A stretch of 64,000 bases of DNA from positions 434,001 to 498,000 of the forward strand of contig NZ_QNRE01000002.1 of the NCBI RefSeq assembly GCF_003315035.1, given 5' to 3'. Numbering within the stretch: the stretch's first letter is position 1; each line of letters begins with the position of its first letter. The DNA comes from Nocardia puris (lineage in GTDB: Bacteria > Actinomycetota > Actinomycetes > Mycobacteriales > Mycobacteriaceae). Under the pieces are notes generated by a model. It saw nothing but the letters and a program-made list of their open reading frames with translations. It made no database searches and had not been told where the DNA came from. This document shows positions 46,135 to 54,066 of the stretch, piece after piece. Position numbers and translations under genes: made by a program.

Positions 46135-46347
46135 GACCTCGACTCTAACCGGCCGTCAGGTTTGCCCACCGCCTCGCCGGGTATCGTTGAGTTGCCCTGC
46201 GTATGCCCAGGATTCGCGGTGTGTTCACCGTCACACCCCCGCGGAATTCGAGGCGCGCGATCCGTGCCGATCGCCGTCGAGACCGCCTCGCGCGGCGGTA
46301 CGTTGGACCGCGACGCAGGTTTGTCTCGCGGAAGGGCCTCCCCGGAG

Positions 46348-47739
46348 ATGGATTCGGATCTGCAGCACCGGCTCGTGACGTTGTTCCGCCGTACGGCGGC
46401 GTCCGTGCCCGCCTACCGCGCGTTCCTGGACGCCGAAGGGGTGGACGCGGACGCGGTGACCGACGCGGCGGGCTTCGCGCGGCTGCCGCTGATCACGAAG
46501 GAGAACTACCACCATCGCTACCCGCTGCCCGACCGCTGTCGCGGCGGCGACCTCACCGAATGCGACGTGATCGCGGTGTCGTCGGGCTCCACCGGCACAC
46601 CCACGTACTGGCCGCGCACCTCCGAGGACGAAGCGGCCGCCACCCGCCGCTTCACGCAGGTCCTGGTGCACGGCTTCGACGCCACCCACCGGCGCACGCT
46701 GGCCGTGGTGTGCTTCCCGCTCGGCACCTGGGTCGGCGGGCTCTACACGCTGTCGTGCCTGCGCGGACTGGCCGGGGAGCTGTCCATGACGGTCGTCGCG
46801 CCCGGCAATAACAAGGCCGAGATCCTGCGTGTGGTACCGGAATTGGGCGCGCACTTCGATCAGGTGGTGCTGTTCGGGTATCCGCCGTTCCTCAAGGACG
46901 TGATCGACACCGGCCTGCGCGAGGGTGTCGACTGGAAGTCCTACGCGGTGAAGCTGGTGTGCGCGGGGGAGGTGTTCAGCGAACAGTGGCGCGACCTGAT
47001 GGGCGTGCGCGCCGGGCTGGACCCGGTCCACGACGTGGCCGCCCTGTACGGCACCGCCGACGGCGGCGTGCTGGGCAACGAGACACCGCTGAGCGTGCGC
47101 ATCCGCCGGTTCCTGGCGCAGCATCCGCGCTGCGCGCGCGAACTGTTCGGCGGTGAGCGCCTGCCCACGCTGATGCAGTACAACCCGGCGGACCGGTACT
47201 TCGAAACCGTCGACGGCACACTGGTATTCACCGCCGACACCGGTGTGCCACTGATCCGGTACCACATCGCCGACGACGGCGGCGTCATCCCGAACGAGCG
47301 CATGGTGGAGTACTGCCGCGCCTACGGATTCGACCCGGACGACGACACAGGACCGGACCTGCCGTTCGTCTACGTCTTCGGCCGCTCCCTGCACGCGGTC
47401 TCGATCTTCGGCGCCAACGTCTACCCCGAGACCGTGTCGATCGCGCTGGAAGGGCCGGACATCAGCGAGTGGGTGACGGGCAAGTTCGTGCTCGAAGCCT
47501 GGGAGAACGCCGACAGCGACCGCATGCTCCGCATCACCGTCGAACTCGCTCCCGGCGAGTCCGCGACACCCGACCGCACCGCACTCGTCGCGACGCGCAT
47601 CCGAGACGAATTGGTCACGCGTAGCAGCGAATACGCCAACTATGTGCCCGCCGAACGCCGGACCCCGCACGTCGAGTTGCGCCCGGCGGGCGACCCCGAC
47701 TATTTCCCGATCGGCGTGAAGCACCGGTACACGCGCTGA
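46348..47739 (+). CDS. PaaK-like adenylate-forming CoA ligase
   Basis: A 463-residue adenylate-forming enzyme of the phenylacetate-CoA ligase family. The P-loop-like motif is VSSGSTGTPTYWPRT. Later motifs are VCAGEVFSEQWR, AALYGTADGGVLGNE (cf. YG-TE) and TADTGVPLIRYHIAD (the ATP-contacting aspartate). It activates an aromatic or other carboxylate with ATP and CoA. It lacks other paa genes nearby. The ATG at 46348 has GGAG immediately upstream; an upstream extension is possible but unlikely. Confidence 0.85.
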   Translation: MDSDLQHRLVTLFRRTAASVPAYRAFLDAEGVDADAVTDAAGFARLPLITKENYHHRYPLPDRCRGGDLTECDVIAVSSGSTGTPTYWPRTSEDEAAATRRFTQVLVHGFDATHRRTLAVVCFPLGTWVGGLYTLSCLRGLAGELSMTVVAPGNNKAEILRVVPELGAHFDQVVLFGYPPFLKDVIDTGLREGVDWKSYAVKLVCAGEVFSEQWRDLMGVRAGLDPVHDVAALYGTADGGVLGNETPLSVRIRRFLAQHPRCARELFGGERLPTLMQYNPADRYFETVDGTLVFTADTGVPLIRYHIADDGGVIPNERMVEYCRAYGFDPDDDTGPDLPFVYVFGRSLHAVSIFGANVYPETVSIALEGPDISEWVTGKFVLEAWENADSDRMLRITVELAPGESATPDRTALVATRIRDELVTRSSEYANYVPAERRTPHVELRPAGDPDYFPIGVKHRYTR

Positions 47740-47798
47740 GCGTGACGGTGCGAGCGAAAACCCCTGTCGCACGCCTTGATTCACGTGGAACTGCCGAT

Positions 47799-47857
47799 GC
47801 ACTCGATGCCGAATGGCGCAGAACTGCCATCCCGCACCGGTTTTCGGCATCGAGTGC
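47799..47857. repeat. Long inverted repeat between convergent genes
   Basis: GCACTCGATGCCGAA (47799-47813) and TTCGGCATCGAGTGC (47843-47857) are perfect 15-bp arms around a 29-nt loop. A third partial copy, GCATCGAGTGC, is at about 47994-48004. The repeat lies between the ends of the PaaK-like gene (47739) and the permease gene (48015), so a transcription-termination role is likely. The rest of this 275-bp gap holds no gene. Confidence 0.7.
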
Positions 47858-48014
47858 CTCGAATCGGGGGTGGGTCAGACCTCGCGTGCGCCCTTGCTCG
47901 TCCGCGACAGTTCCCCCGCTCGACCTGCGGGAAGTTCCGAACCAGGGAAGCACTCCCAAGGGCAAGGACTCAAGAAGCACTCGCCGCAAACGTGCATCGA
48001 GTGCAACAACAGCC

Positions 48015-49424
48015 TCAGTCCGTCACCTTCACGGTCTCCGCCTCCGCGAACGCCGAATGCCTGCGCCCGTACCAGAAGTACACGCCCACGCCGATCGCCA
48101 CCCAGATCGCGAACCGCACCCAGGTCAGCTCGTCGAGCGTCAACGCCATCAGCGCGCAGCCCAGCAGCGCCAGGATCGGGACCAGCGGCACCAGCGGCGT
48201 GCGGAACGGCCGCTCGCGACCGGGTTCGATCTTGCGCAGCACCAGCACCCCGACACACACCACCGCGAACGCCGACAGCGCCCCGATGTTCACCAGCTCG
48301 ACCACGATGTCGATGGGCAGCAGGCCGGCGATGGCCGCGCAGCACACGCCCAGCACCAGGGTGAGCTTGACCGGTGTGGCGCTCTTGCCGGTGGCGGCCA
48401 GCGAGCGCGGCAGCAGCCCGTCGCGGCACATGGCGAAGCTCAGCCGCACCTGCGCGTAGACGATGAGCAGCAGGCCCTTGGTGAGCGCGACGACCGACGC
48501 GACCACGATGACGGTGCCGATCCAGCCGATGTCGAGCGCGCCGAACGCCGTGGCGATGGGGGCGCCGTTGTTCAGCGACTCGAATGGCGCCACACCGGTG
48601 AGCACGGCGCTGACCAGCGCGTAGAGCACCGTCGCGACGAGGACCGTGCCGATGATGGCGAACGGGATGTCGCGCTTGGGGTCGCGCGCCTCCTCCGCCG
48701 AGGTGGCGACCACGTCGAAGCCGAGGAAGGCGAAGAACGCGACCGCCGCGCCGCCGATCACGCCGCTCCACCCGAACGGGGCGTAGGGCGTCCAATTGCC
48801 CGGGTCGATATGCGGCGCGCCGACCACGACCACCAGGACGAGCACGCCGATGGTCACGGCGACCAGCACCTTGGTGATGCGCGCGGTGAGCGATACTTCG
48901 CCGACGAGCACCGCCACGATCGCGCCGATGATCAGCACGGCGGGCAGGTTCACCACCCCGCCCTCGCTCGGGCTCGCCGTGATCGCGTGCGGCAGCGTGA
49001 TCCCGAAGATCGAGTCCAGCGCCGACACGGTGGTACCCGACCAGCCGATCGCCACCGCCGCGCCGGCGATCACGAATTCGAGCAGCAGGTTCCACCCCAC
49101 CAGGAACGCGGGTCCTTCGCCCAGCGTCGCGTAGGTGTAGGTGTAGGCGCTGCCGGAGACCGGCGTCATCGCGGCCAGCTCGCTGTAGCACAGCGCCACC
49201 AGCACGCAGACCAGCCCGGCCAGCGCGAAGGAGAGCACGATCGCCGGGCCCGCCTTCTCCGCGGCCGCGACGCCGGTGATGACGAAGATGCCCGCGCCCA
49301 CGATGGTGCCCACGCCCATGGCGGTGAGGTCGAGCCGCCCGAGCCGCCGGTGCAGGGTGCCCGCCGGTGTCGCGAGATCGTCGGGCGTGCGGCGGCGCCA
49401 CCGCTGGGCTGTCGGGCTGGTCAT
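48015..49424 (-). CDS. APC-family amino acid permease
   Basis: A 469-residue cationic-amino-acid-transporter-like permease with about 12 membrane segments. It begins in the family manner, LTAMGVGTIVGAGIFVITG, the substrate-binding GxG segment of helix 1. FFAFLGFDVVATSAEEARDP in helix 6 is the other signature. The order and length match YfnA/CAT-type transporters. The substrate is not predictable. It is transcribed away from the hairpin at 49460. Confidence 0.92.
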   Translation of the reverse strand: MTSPTAQRWRRRTPDDLATPAGTLHRRLGRLDLTAMGVGTIVGAGIFVITGVAAAEKAGPAIVLSFALAGLVCVLVALCYSELAAMTPVSGSAYTYTYATLGEGPAFLVGWNLLLEFVIAGAAVAIGWSGTTVSALDSIFGITLPHAITASPSEGGVVNLPAVLIIGAIVAVLVGEVSLTARITKVLVAVTIGVLVLVVVVGAPHIDPGNWTPYAPFGWSGVIGGAAVAFFAFLGFDVVATSAEEARDPKRDIPFAIIGTVLVATVLYALVSAVLTGVAPFESLNNGAPIATAFGALDIGWIGTVIVVASVVALTKGLLLIVYAQVRLSFAMCRDGLLPRSLAATGKSATPVKLTLVLGVCCAAIAGLLPIDIVVELVNIGALSAFAVVCVGVLVLRKIEPGRERPFRTPLVPLVPILALLGCALMALTLDELTWVRFAIWVAIGVGVYFWYGRRHSAFAEAETVKVTD

Positions 49425-49459
49425 CGGGTTCCTCTCGGGGCGCGGGTCACGCGCCCCAG

Positions 49460-49511
49460 CTACGACAATGGCTCTCCGATCCCGGTCGGGACCGAAGAGC
49501 CATTGTCGTAG
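49460..49511 (-). terminator. Strong hairpin after ssuD-like gene
   Basis: CTACGACAATGGCTCT and AGAGCCATTGTCGTAG are perfect 16-bp arms around a 20-nt loop that can pair further (CGATCCCG with CGGGACCG). It is downstream of the ssuD-like gene and upstream of the permease gene, so it probably ends the former transcript. It could also be part of the permease leader. Confidence 0.7.
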
Positions 49512-49551
49512 GTGCGACTTCCCGGCTGTTAACCGGGGGTTTGCCGTCGCG

Positions 49552-50697
49552 TCAGCTGGAGGACGACGCCGCGAACGGCGTCGCGGCCCGCACCGCTGCG
49601 GCGCGGTTCGGGTGCTGCCACAGCCCCTTGCGCTCCAGGATCGGCAGCACGCCCTCGCCGAACCAGTACGCCTCCTCGAGGTGCGGGTAGCCCGACAGGA
49701 TGAAGTGCTTGATGCCCAGGCGCGAGTACTCGATCAGCCGCTCGGCCACCTCGTGATGCGAACCCACCAGCGCCGTGCCCGCGCCGCCGCGGACCAGACC
49801 CACACCGGCCCACAGGTTCGGCGCGATCTCGAGGCGGTCGGTGCTGCCGCCGTGCAGCTCCTGCATGCGGCGCTGGCCCTCGGATTCGCTGCGGGCCAGG
49901 TTGGCCTGCACGCGCTCGATGTCGGCGGGGTCGATGCCGCGCAGCAGGCGGTCGGCCTCGGTCCAGGCCTCCTCGGAGGTGTCGCGGGAGATGACGTGGA
50001 TGCGCAGGCCGTAGTCCAGGATGCGGCCGTGGTCGACGGCGAGGCGGCGGATCCACTCGAGCTTGCGGCTCACCGCGAGCAGCGGCTCACCCCAGGTGAG
50101 GTAGGTGTCGGCGTAACGGGCGGCCACCGGGCCCGCGGCCTCGGAGGAGCCGCCGAAGAACACCGGCGGCAGCGGATCGGGACGGTTGGCCAGCAGCGCG
50201 TCCTGCACCCGGATGTGCTCGCCCTCGAAGCTCACCGGCTCGGCCGACTCCCACAGCGCGCGCACCACGTGCAGGAACTCACCGGTGCGGGCGTAGCGCT
50301 GGGTCTTGTCGAGGAAGTCGCCGTAGGCCTGCTGTTCATGGGGTTCGCCGCCGGTCACGACGTTGAGCAGCAGCCTGCCGCGCGAGTGCCGCTGGTAGGT
50401 GGCGGCCATCTGGGCGGCGAGGGTGGGGCTGACCAGGCCGGGGCGGAACGCGACGAGGAACTTCAGCGTCTCGGTGGTCTCGACCATCATGGCAGTGGTG
50501 AGCCAGGCGTCCTCGCACCACGCGCCGGTGGGGGTGAGCACGGCCTCGAAACCGTTGTCCTCGGCGGCCGCGCCGATCTGATTGAGGTAGCGCAGGGTGG
50601 CCGGGCGGTCGCCGGACATGAAGGTGCCGTGGCCGCCCGCGATGAGCCCCCGCGAATCGCCGTAGGTGGGCAGGAACCAGTGGAACGACAAGCTCAT
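49552..50697 (-). CDS. ssuD: FMNH2-dependent alkanesulfonate monooxygenase
   Basis: A 381-residue luciferase-like monooxygenase. It begins LSFHWFLPTYGDSRG and contains SPTLAAQMAATYQRHSRGR, then NVVTGGEPHEQQAYGD and the SsuD-type C-terminus GYPHLEEAYWFGEGVLP. SsuD releases sulfite from alkanesulfonates during sulfur starvation, using FMNH2 from a reductase. No ssuABC transporter or SsuE reductase gene is adjacent. ATG 50697 is preceded by GGAAG. Confidence 0.88.
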   Translation of the reverse strand: MSLSFHWFLPTYGDSRGLIAGGHGTFMSGDRPATLRYLNQIGAAAEDNGFEAVLTPTGAWCEDAWLTTAMMVETTETLKFLVAFRPGLVSPTLAAQMAATYQRHSRGRLLLNVVTGGEPHEQQAYGDFLDKTQRYARTGEFLHVVRALWESAEPVSFEGEHIRVQDALLANRPDPLPPVFFGGSSEAAGPVAARYADTYLTWGEPLLAVSRKLEWIRRLAVDHGRILDYGLRIHVISRDTSEEAWTEADRLLRGIDPADIERVQANLARSESEGQRRMQELHGGSTDRLEIAPNLWAGVGLVRGGAGTALVGSHHEVAERLIEYSRLGIKHFILSGYPHLEEAYWFGEGVLPILERKGLWQHPNRAAAVRAATPFAASSSS

Positions 50698-50906
50698 ACG
50701 GGCGTCACTTCCTTCACGAGACCGGGGTGCGGGGCCGACCGTCGATCCTGACGCGCGCCGCGGGCTCCGTCACGGGTTGTACTCACCGTGGTTTCAATCC
50801 GGGACGGGGGCGATTGGTGCCCTATGCGTAACTTCCATTAACATGTAATCTCGCCAATACGCTCGGACGAGTGCGCCGGGTGGACCAGAACGAAACGAGT
50901 ACCCCA

Positions 50907-52406
50907 ATGACGCGGCATGTCGACGTACTGATCATCGGCGCGGGCCTGTCCGGAATCGGCATGGCCTGCCACCTCACGCGCGAGCGGACCGGACGCAGCT
51001 ACGCGATCCTGGAGCGCCGCACCGCCATCGGCGGCACCTGGGACCTGTTCCGGTACCCGGGCATCCGGTCCGACTCCGACATGTACACCTTCGGCTACGG
51101 GTTCCGCCCCTGGATCGGCACCAAGGTGCTGGCCGACGGGCCCAACATCCGCCAGTACGTCGAGGACACGGCCGCCGAATACGGAGTCACCGAGCACATC
51201 CGGTTCGGCCGCAAGGTCACCACCGTCGAGTGGTCCACCGCGGACGAACTGTGGACGGTCACCGCGCTGGACGAGGGCACCGGCGAGACCGAGGTGTGGA
51301 CCGCGAACTTCGTCGTCGGCTGCACCGGCTACTACGACTACGACAAGGGCTACCGCCCGGAATTCCCCGGTGAAGCGGATTTCCGCGGGCGGATCGTGCA
51401 CCCGCAGCACTGGCCCGAGGATCTGGACTACACCGGCAAGCGCGTCGTGGTGATCGGCAGCGGCGCCACCGCCATCACGCTCATCCCGGCGATGGCCCCC
51501 GACGCCGCGCACGTCACGATGCTCCAGCGCTCGCCCACCTACATCACCGCGCTGCCGGCCGACGACCCGGTCGCGGTGGGCCTGAAGGTGGCGAAGGTGC
51601 CCTCGAAGATCGCCTACCGCCTGGGCCGGGCCCGCAATATCGCGTTGCAGCGGGCCAGCTTCCAGCTCTCGCGCACCAATCCGGAGGCGGCGAAGAAGCT
51701 GCTGCTCGCGGCGGTGCGGTTGCAGGTGGGTTCCGATATCGACATGCGCCACTTCACGCCGTCCTACGATCCGTGGGACCAGCGCCTCTGCGTGGTGCCC
51801 AACGGTGACCTGTTCAAGGTGCTGCGCAGCGGGAAGGCGTCCATCGTCACCGACCGCATCGAGACCTTCACCGAGAACGGCATCCGGCTGGCCTCCGGCG
51901 AGGAGCTCGAGGCCGATATCGTCATCAGCGCGACCGGCCTGACCGTGCAGATGCTCGGCGGCGCGACGCTGGCCGTGGACGGCGAGCCCGTCGTGACGCG
52001 CGACCGCGTGGTCTACAAGGGCGCGCTGCTGGACGGCCTGCCGAACTTCATGATGGTGCTCGGCTACACCAACGCGTCCTGGACGCTGAAGGCCGATCTG
52101 GCCGCGAAGTTCCTGTGCCGGGTGCTGAACCGCATGCGCGACAAGGGATTCACCAAGTTCGAGGTGACCGCCCGGCCCGAGGACCGCGGCGTCGACTCGC
52201 TCATGGGCGGCGCGCTCACCTCCGGCTACATCAAGCGCGGCGACGCCGTGATGCCGCGCCAGGGCACCAACGGCCCGTGGAAGGTGATCAACAACTACTT
52301 CCGCGACCGCGCACTGCTGGAGAAGGCCCCCATCGAAGACGGGGTGCTGACCTTCACCGCGAAGCGGGCGCGGAAGAAGGATCTGGCGGCCACGCGTTCC
52401 GCCTGA
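50907..52406 (+). CDS. Baeyer-Villiger-type flavin monooxygenase
   Basis: A 499-residue class B flavoprotein monooxygenase. The FAD site is IIGAGLSGIGMACHL, the Baeyer-Villiger fingerprint FRGRIVHPQHWP matches FxGxxxHxxxWP, and the NADPH site is VVVIGSGATAITLIP. Such enzymes insert oxygen next to ketones; related mycobacterial proteins include EthA-like activators of thioamide prodrugs. The ATG at 50907 is chosen; a GTG at 50871 in frame would add 12 residues. It ends at a terminator. Confidence 0.92.
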   Translation: MTRHVDVLIIGAGLSGIGMACHLTRERTGRSYAILERRTAIGGTWDLFRYPGIRSDSDMYTFGYGFRPWIGTKVLADGPNIRQYVEDTAAEYGVTEHIRFGRKVTTVEWSTADELWTVTALDEGTGETEVWTANFVVGCTGYYDYDKGYRPEFPGEADFRGRIVHPQHWPEDLDYTGKRVVVIGSGATAITLIPAMAPDAAHVTMLQRSPTYITALPADDPVAVGLKVAKVPSKIAYRLGRARNIALQRASFQLSRTNPEAAKKLLLAAVRLQVGSDIDMRHFTPSYDPWDQRLCVVPNGDLFKVLRSGKASIVTDRIETFTENGIRLASGEELEADIVISATGLTVQMLGGATLAVDGEPVVTRDRVVYKGALLDGLPNFMMVLGYTNASWTLKADLAAKFLCRVLNRMRDKGFTKFEVTARPEDRGVDSLMGGALTSGYIKRGDAVMPRQGTNGPWKVINNYFRDRALLEKAPIEDGVLTFTAKRARKKDLAATRSA

Positions 52407-52424
52407 GTTCGTCCCGACCGCCTC

Positions 52425-52447
52425 GGCCCGCCGGATTCCGGCGGGCC
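52425..52447 (+). terminator. Terminator hairpin after the Baeyer-Villiger monooxygenase gene
   Basis: GGCCCGCCGG-ATT-CCGGCGGGCC, perfect 10-bp stem with a 3-nt loop, 18 bp after the stop. Confidence 0.78.
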
Positions 52448-52475
52448 GTTCGCGTTGCCGGAAAGGGATTCTCCA

Positions 52476-52498
52476 GTTAGGAAGCCGGGCGTCCTAAC
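52476..52498. promoter_or_regulatory. Inverted repeat upstream of the PhyH-family gene
   Basis: GTTAGGA-N9-TCCTAAC has perfect 7-bp arms and lies 19 bp before the ATG at 52518. A further half-site TCCTAG follows at 52503-52508. Its place at the promoter suggests a repressor or activator site. The cognate regulator is not identifiable. Confidence 0.55.
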
Positions 52499-52517
52499 CG
52501 GCTCCTAGCGTGGAAGC

Positions 52518-53291
52518 ATGACTGGAAACGCGCAGACGCCGGTGGAGCACGTGTCCGAGGACGTGGTGGCGCGGTATCGCCGGGACGGGTACGTGCACGT
52601 GCCCGGGGTGTTGAGCGCCGACGAAGTGGCGGAGTTCCTGGCGGAGGCGACGGCGCAGCTGGACGCGCAGTCCGTGGCGTCGTGGGACGCCGAGGACGGC
52701 AATGTCATGGACTGGGTGGTGGAGCCCGAACGGGTGAGCCCGGTGTTGCGGCGGCTGGCGCTGCATCCGGGCATCACCGGCATAGGGGCGCGGCTGGCGG
52801 GGCGGCCGCTGCGGCTGTACAAGTCGGAGTTGTTGCGCAAGAAGACGTCCGGCTCGGCGCCGACGCCGCCGCACGCGGACGCACCCGCGTTCCCCATCGA
52901 CTCCGCGCCGGTCACGCTGACGGCGTGGGTCGCGCTGGTGGACGTGCCGGTGGAGCGCGGGTGCATGACGTTCGTGCCGGGCTCGCACCAGTGGCCCGAC
53001 GGTGTGCCGTCGGTGTTCGAGGACCCGTTCCAGGCCCGGCCCTCGCTGCGCTGGTTCCCGCGCGTCACGGTGCCGCTGCGGGCAGGGGACTGCACCTTTC
53101 ATGACGCTCGCCTGGTGCATTCGGCCGGTGTGAACGCGACCGATCAAACGCGGATCTCGCTGACCACCGTCTACATGGACGCCGAGGCGGTGTACCGGCC
53201 GCAGGCCGGCGCCGAGTACTACGACCCGACGCCGGACGTCGCGCCGGGGCAGGTGTTCGACAGCGACCGGTATCCGCGAGTGGGCGGCTGA
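52518..53291 (+). CDS. Phytanoyl-CoA-dioxygenase-like (PhyH) oxygenase
   Basis: A 257-residue non-haem Fe(II)/2-oxoglutarate-dependent oxygenase. The iron ligands are H-x-D in PPHADAPAF (His about residue 119) and the distal histidine in DARLVHSAGVN (about residue 201). The 2-oxoglutarate-binding arginine is probably in TDQTRISLTTVYM. It starts with the family-typical YRRDGYVHVPGVLSADEV. It hydroxylates an unknown substrate. It is immediately downstream of the dyad at 52476 and ends next to an SRPBCC remnant on the other strand. Confidence 0.88.
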   Translation: MTGNAQTPVEHVSEDVVARYRRDGYVHVPGVLSADEVAEFLAEATAQLDAQSVASWDAEDGNVMDWVVEPERVSPVLRRLALHPGITGIGARLAGRPLRLYKSELLRKKTSGSAPTPPHADAPAFPIDSAPVTLTAWVALVDVPVERGCMTFVPGSHQWPDGVPSVFEDPFQARPSLRWFPRVTVPLRAGDCTFHDARLVHSAGVNATDQTRISLTTVYMDAEAVYRPQAGAEYYDPTPDVAPGQVFDSDRYPRVGG

Positions 53292-53292
53292 T

Positions 53293-53619
53293 TCAGGACC
53301 GCGCCTCGGCGGTGGCTTTCAGGTCCTTCAGCCAGGTTTCCAGGCCCGCGCCGAGGAACGCGGTGGAGGTGGGGACGTCGGCCTCCACCTGCGCGCCCGA
53401 CCAGTTCTCCTCGGTGCGCACCAGGACGCCGCCGTCGACCACGGTGAAGGCCCAGACGTGGATGCGGAATTGCGAACCCGGGCGCAGCGGGCCGTCGTCC
53501 AGGCGGGCGATGGTGGCGACCGCCTGCTGCCATTCGGGCCGGCGTTTCACGTCGGCCTGGAGGTTCCGGATGGTGGACAGCGGCGCGTCGATGCGAATTT
53601 CGGTGCGGTACCGGTATTG
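53293..53619 (-). pseudogene. SRPBCC-type gene with internal in-frame deletion
   Basis: The frame reads QYRYRTEIRIDAPLSTIRNL, then PEWQQAVATIARLDDGPLRPG (the beginning of an SRPBCC polyketide-cyclase-like domain), then jumps to HVWAFTVVDGGVLVRTEENW and a C-terminal helix. About 25-30 residues of the middle strands, normally between these blocks, are absent. There is no ATG before the first block. An ATG-less start or a start at GTG 53550 would lose the N-terminal strand. It is probably a degraded gene, though the frame itself is open. Confidence 0.6.
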
Positions 53620-53682
53620 CCCTCTTCTTCGCCGAAGAGGAGGAGAACCCTTCTCACACAGGAGGGCGGATAGCGCACGAAC

Positions 53683-54003
53683 TCAGTTGCCGTACTGCTT
53701 GGTCTCGGGCCGTTCGATCATCACGCCATACGCCGGATCCTCCGCCACCGGTCGATGCTCGACACCGCGGGGTACGACGAAGATCTCGCCCGCGGCGAGT
53801 GTCACCGACTCGCGGTCCTGGAGCTCGAGGCGGAAGGTGCCGCTCCAGCAGAGGAACAGCTCGTCCTCGTCGTGATGGTGCCACGGGAACGCGCCGTGGA
53901 AGCGGGCGATGCGCACCACGGCGTCGTTGGCGACGGCCAGGTCTCGGGGCTGCCAGGGGTCGGTCAGATCGCCGATGACATCGGTGATGGAGATCTTGCT
54001 CAT
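53683..54003 (-). CDS. Cupin-domain protein
   Basis: A 106-residue single-domain cupin. Motif 1 is GAFPWHHHDEDELFLCWSG (metal ligands H, H and E), and motif 2 is GEIFVVPRGVEHRPVAED with the fourth histidine. The family includes isomerases, dioxygenases and sensors, and the reaction is unknown. It is divergent from the MocR-type regulator at 54067 with only 63 bp between, so it is the likely target. Confidence 0.85.
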   Translation of the reverse strand: MSKISITDVIGDLTDPWQPRDLAVANDAVVRIARFHGAFPWHHHDEDELFLCWSGTFRLELQDRESVTLAAGEIFVVPRGVEHRPVAEDPAYGVMIERPETKQYGN

Positions 54004-54041
54004 GGGTTCATCCTCGCGCCGCCTGGGTCGTGGACCCAGAG

Positions 54042-54059
54042 CCAATCGGCTAGAATTGG
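54042..54059. promoter_or_regulatory. Dyad between cupin and MocR-type genes
   Basis: CCAAT-N8-ATTGG lies in the 63-bp intergenic region, 8 bp before the MocR start. A third CCAAT (about 54073-54077) falls just inside the coding region. MocR/PdxR-type regulators often bind a dyad plus a direct half-site repeat of this kind. Confidence 0.5.
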
Positions 54060-54066
54060 TTTGCTT

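Noticed and set aside
45670..46347. N-terminal extension of the PaaK-like ligase through the HAD gene
   Set aside because: It is antisense to a HAD phosphatase with all four motifs; homology to the ligase family begins at the ATG at 46348.
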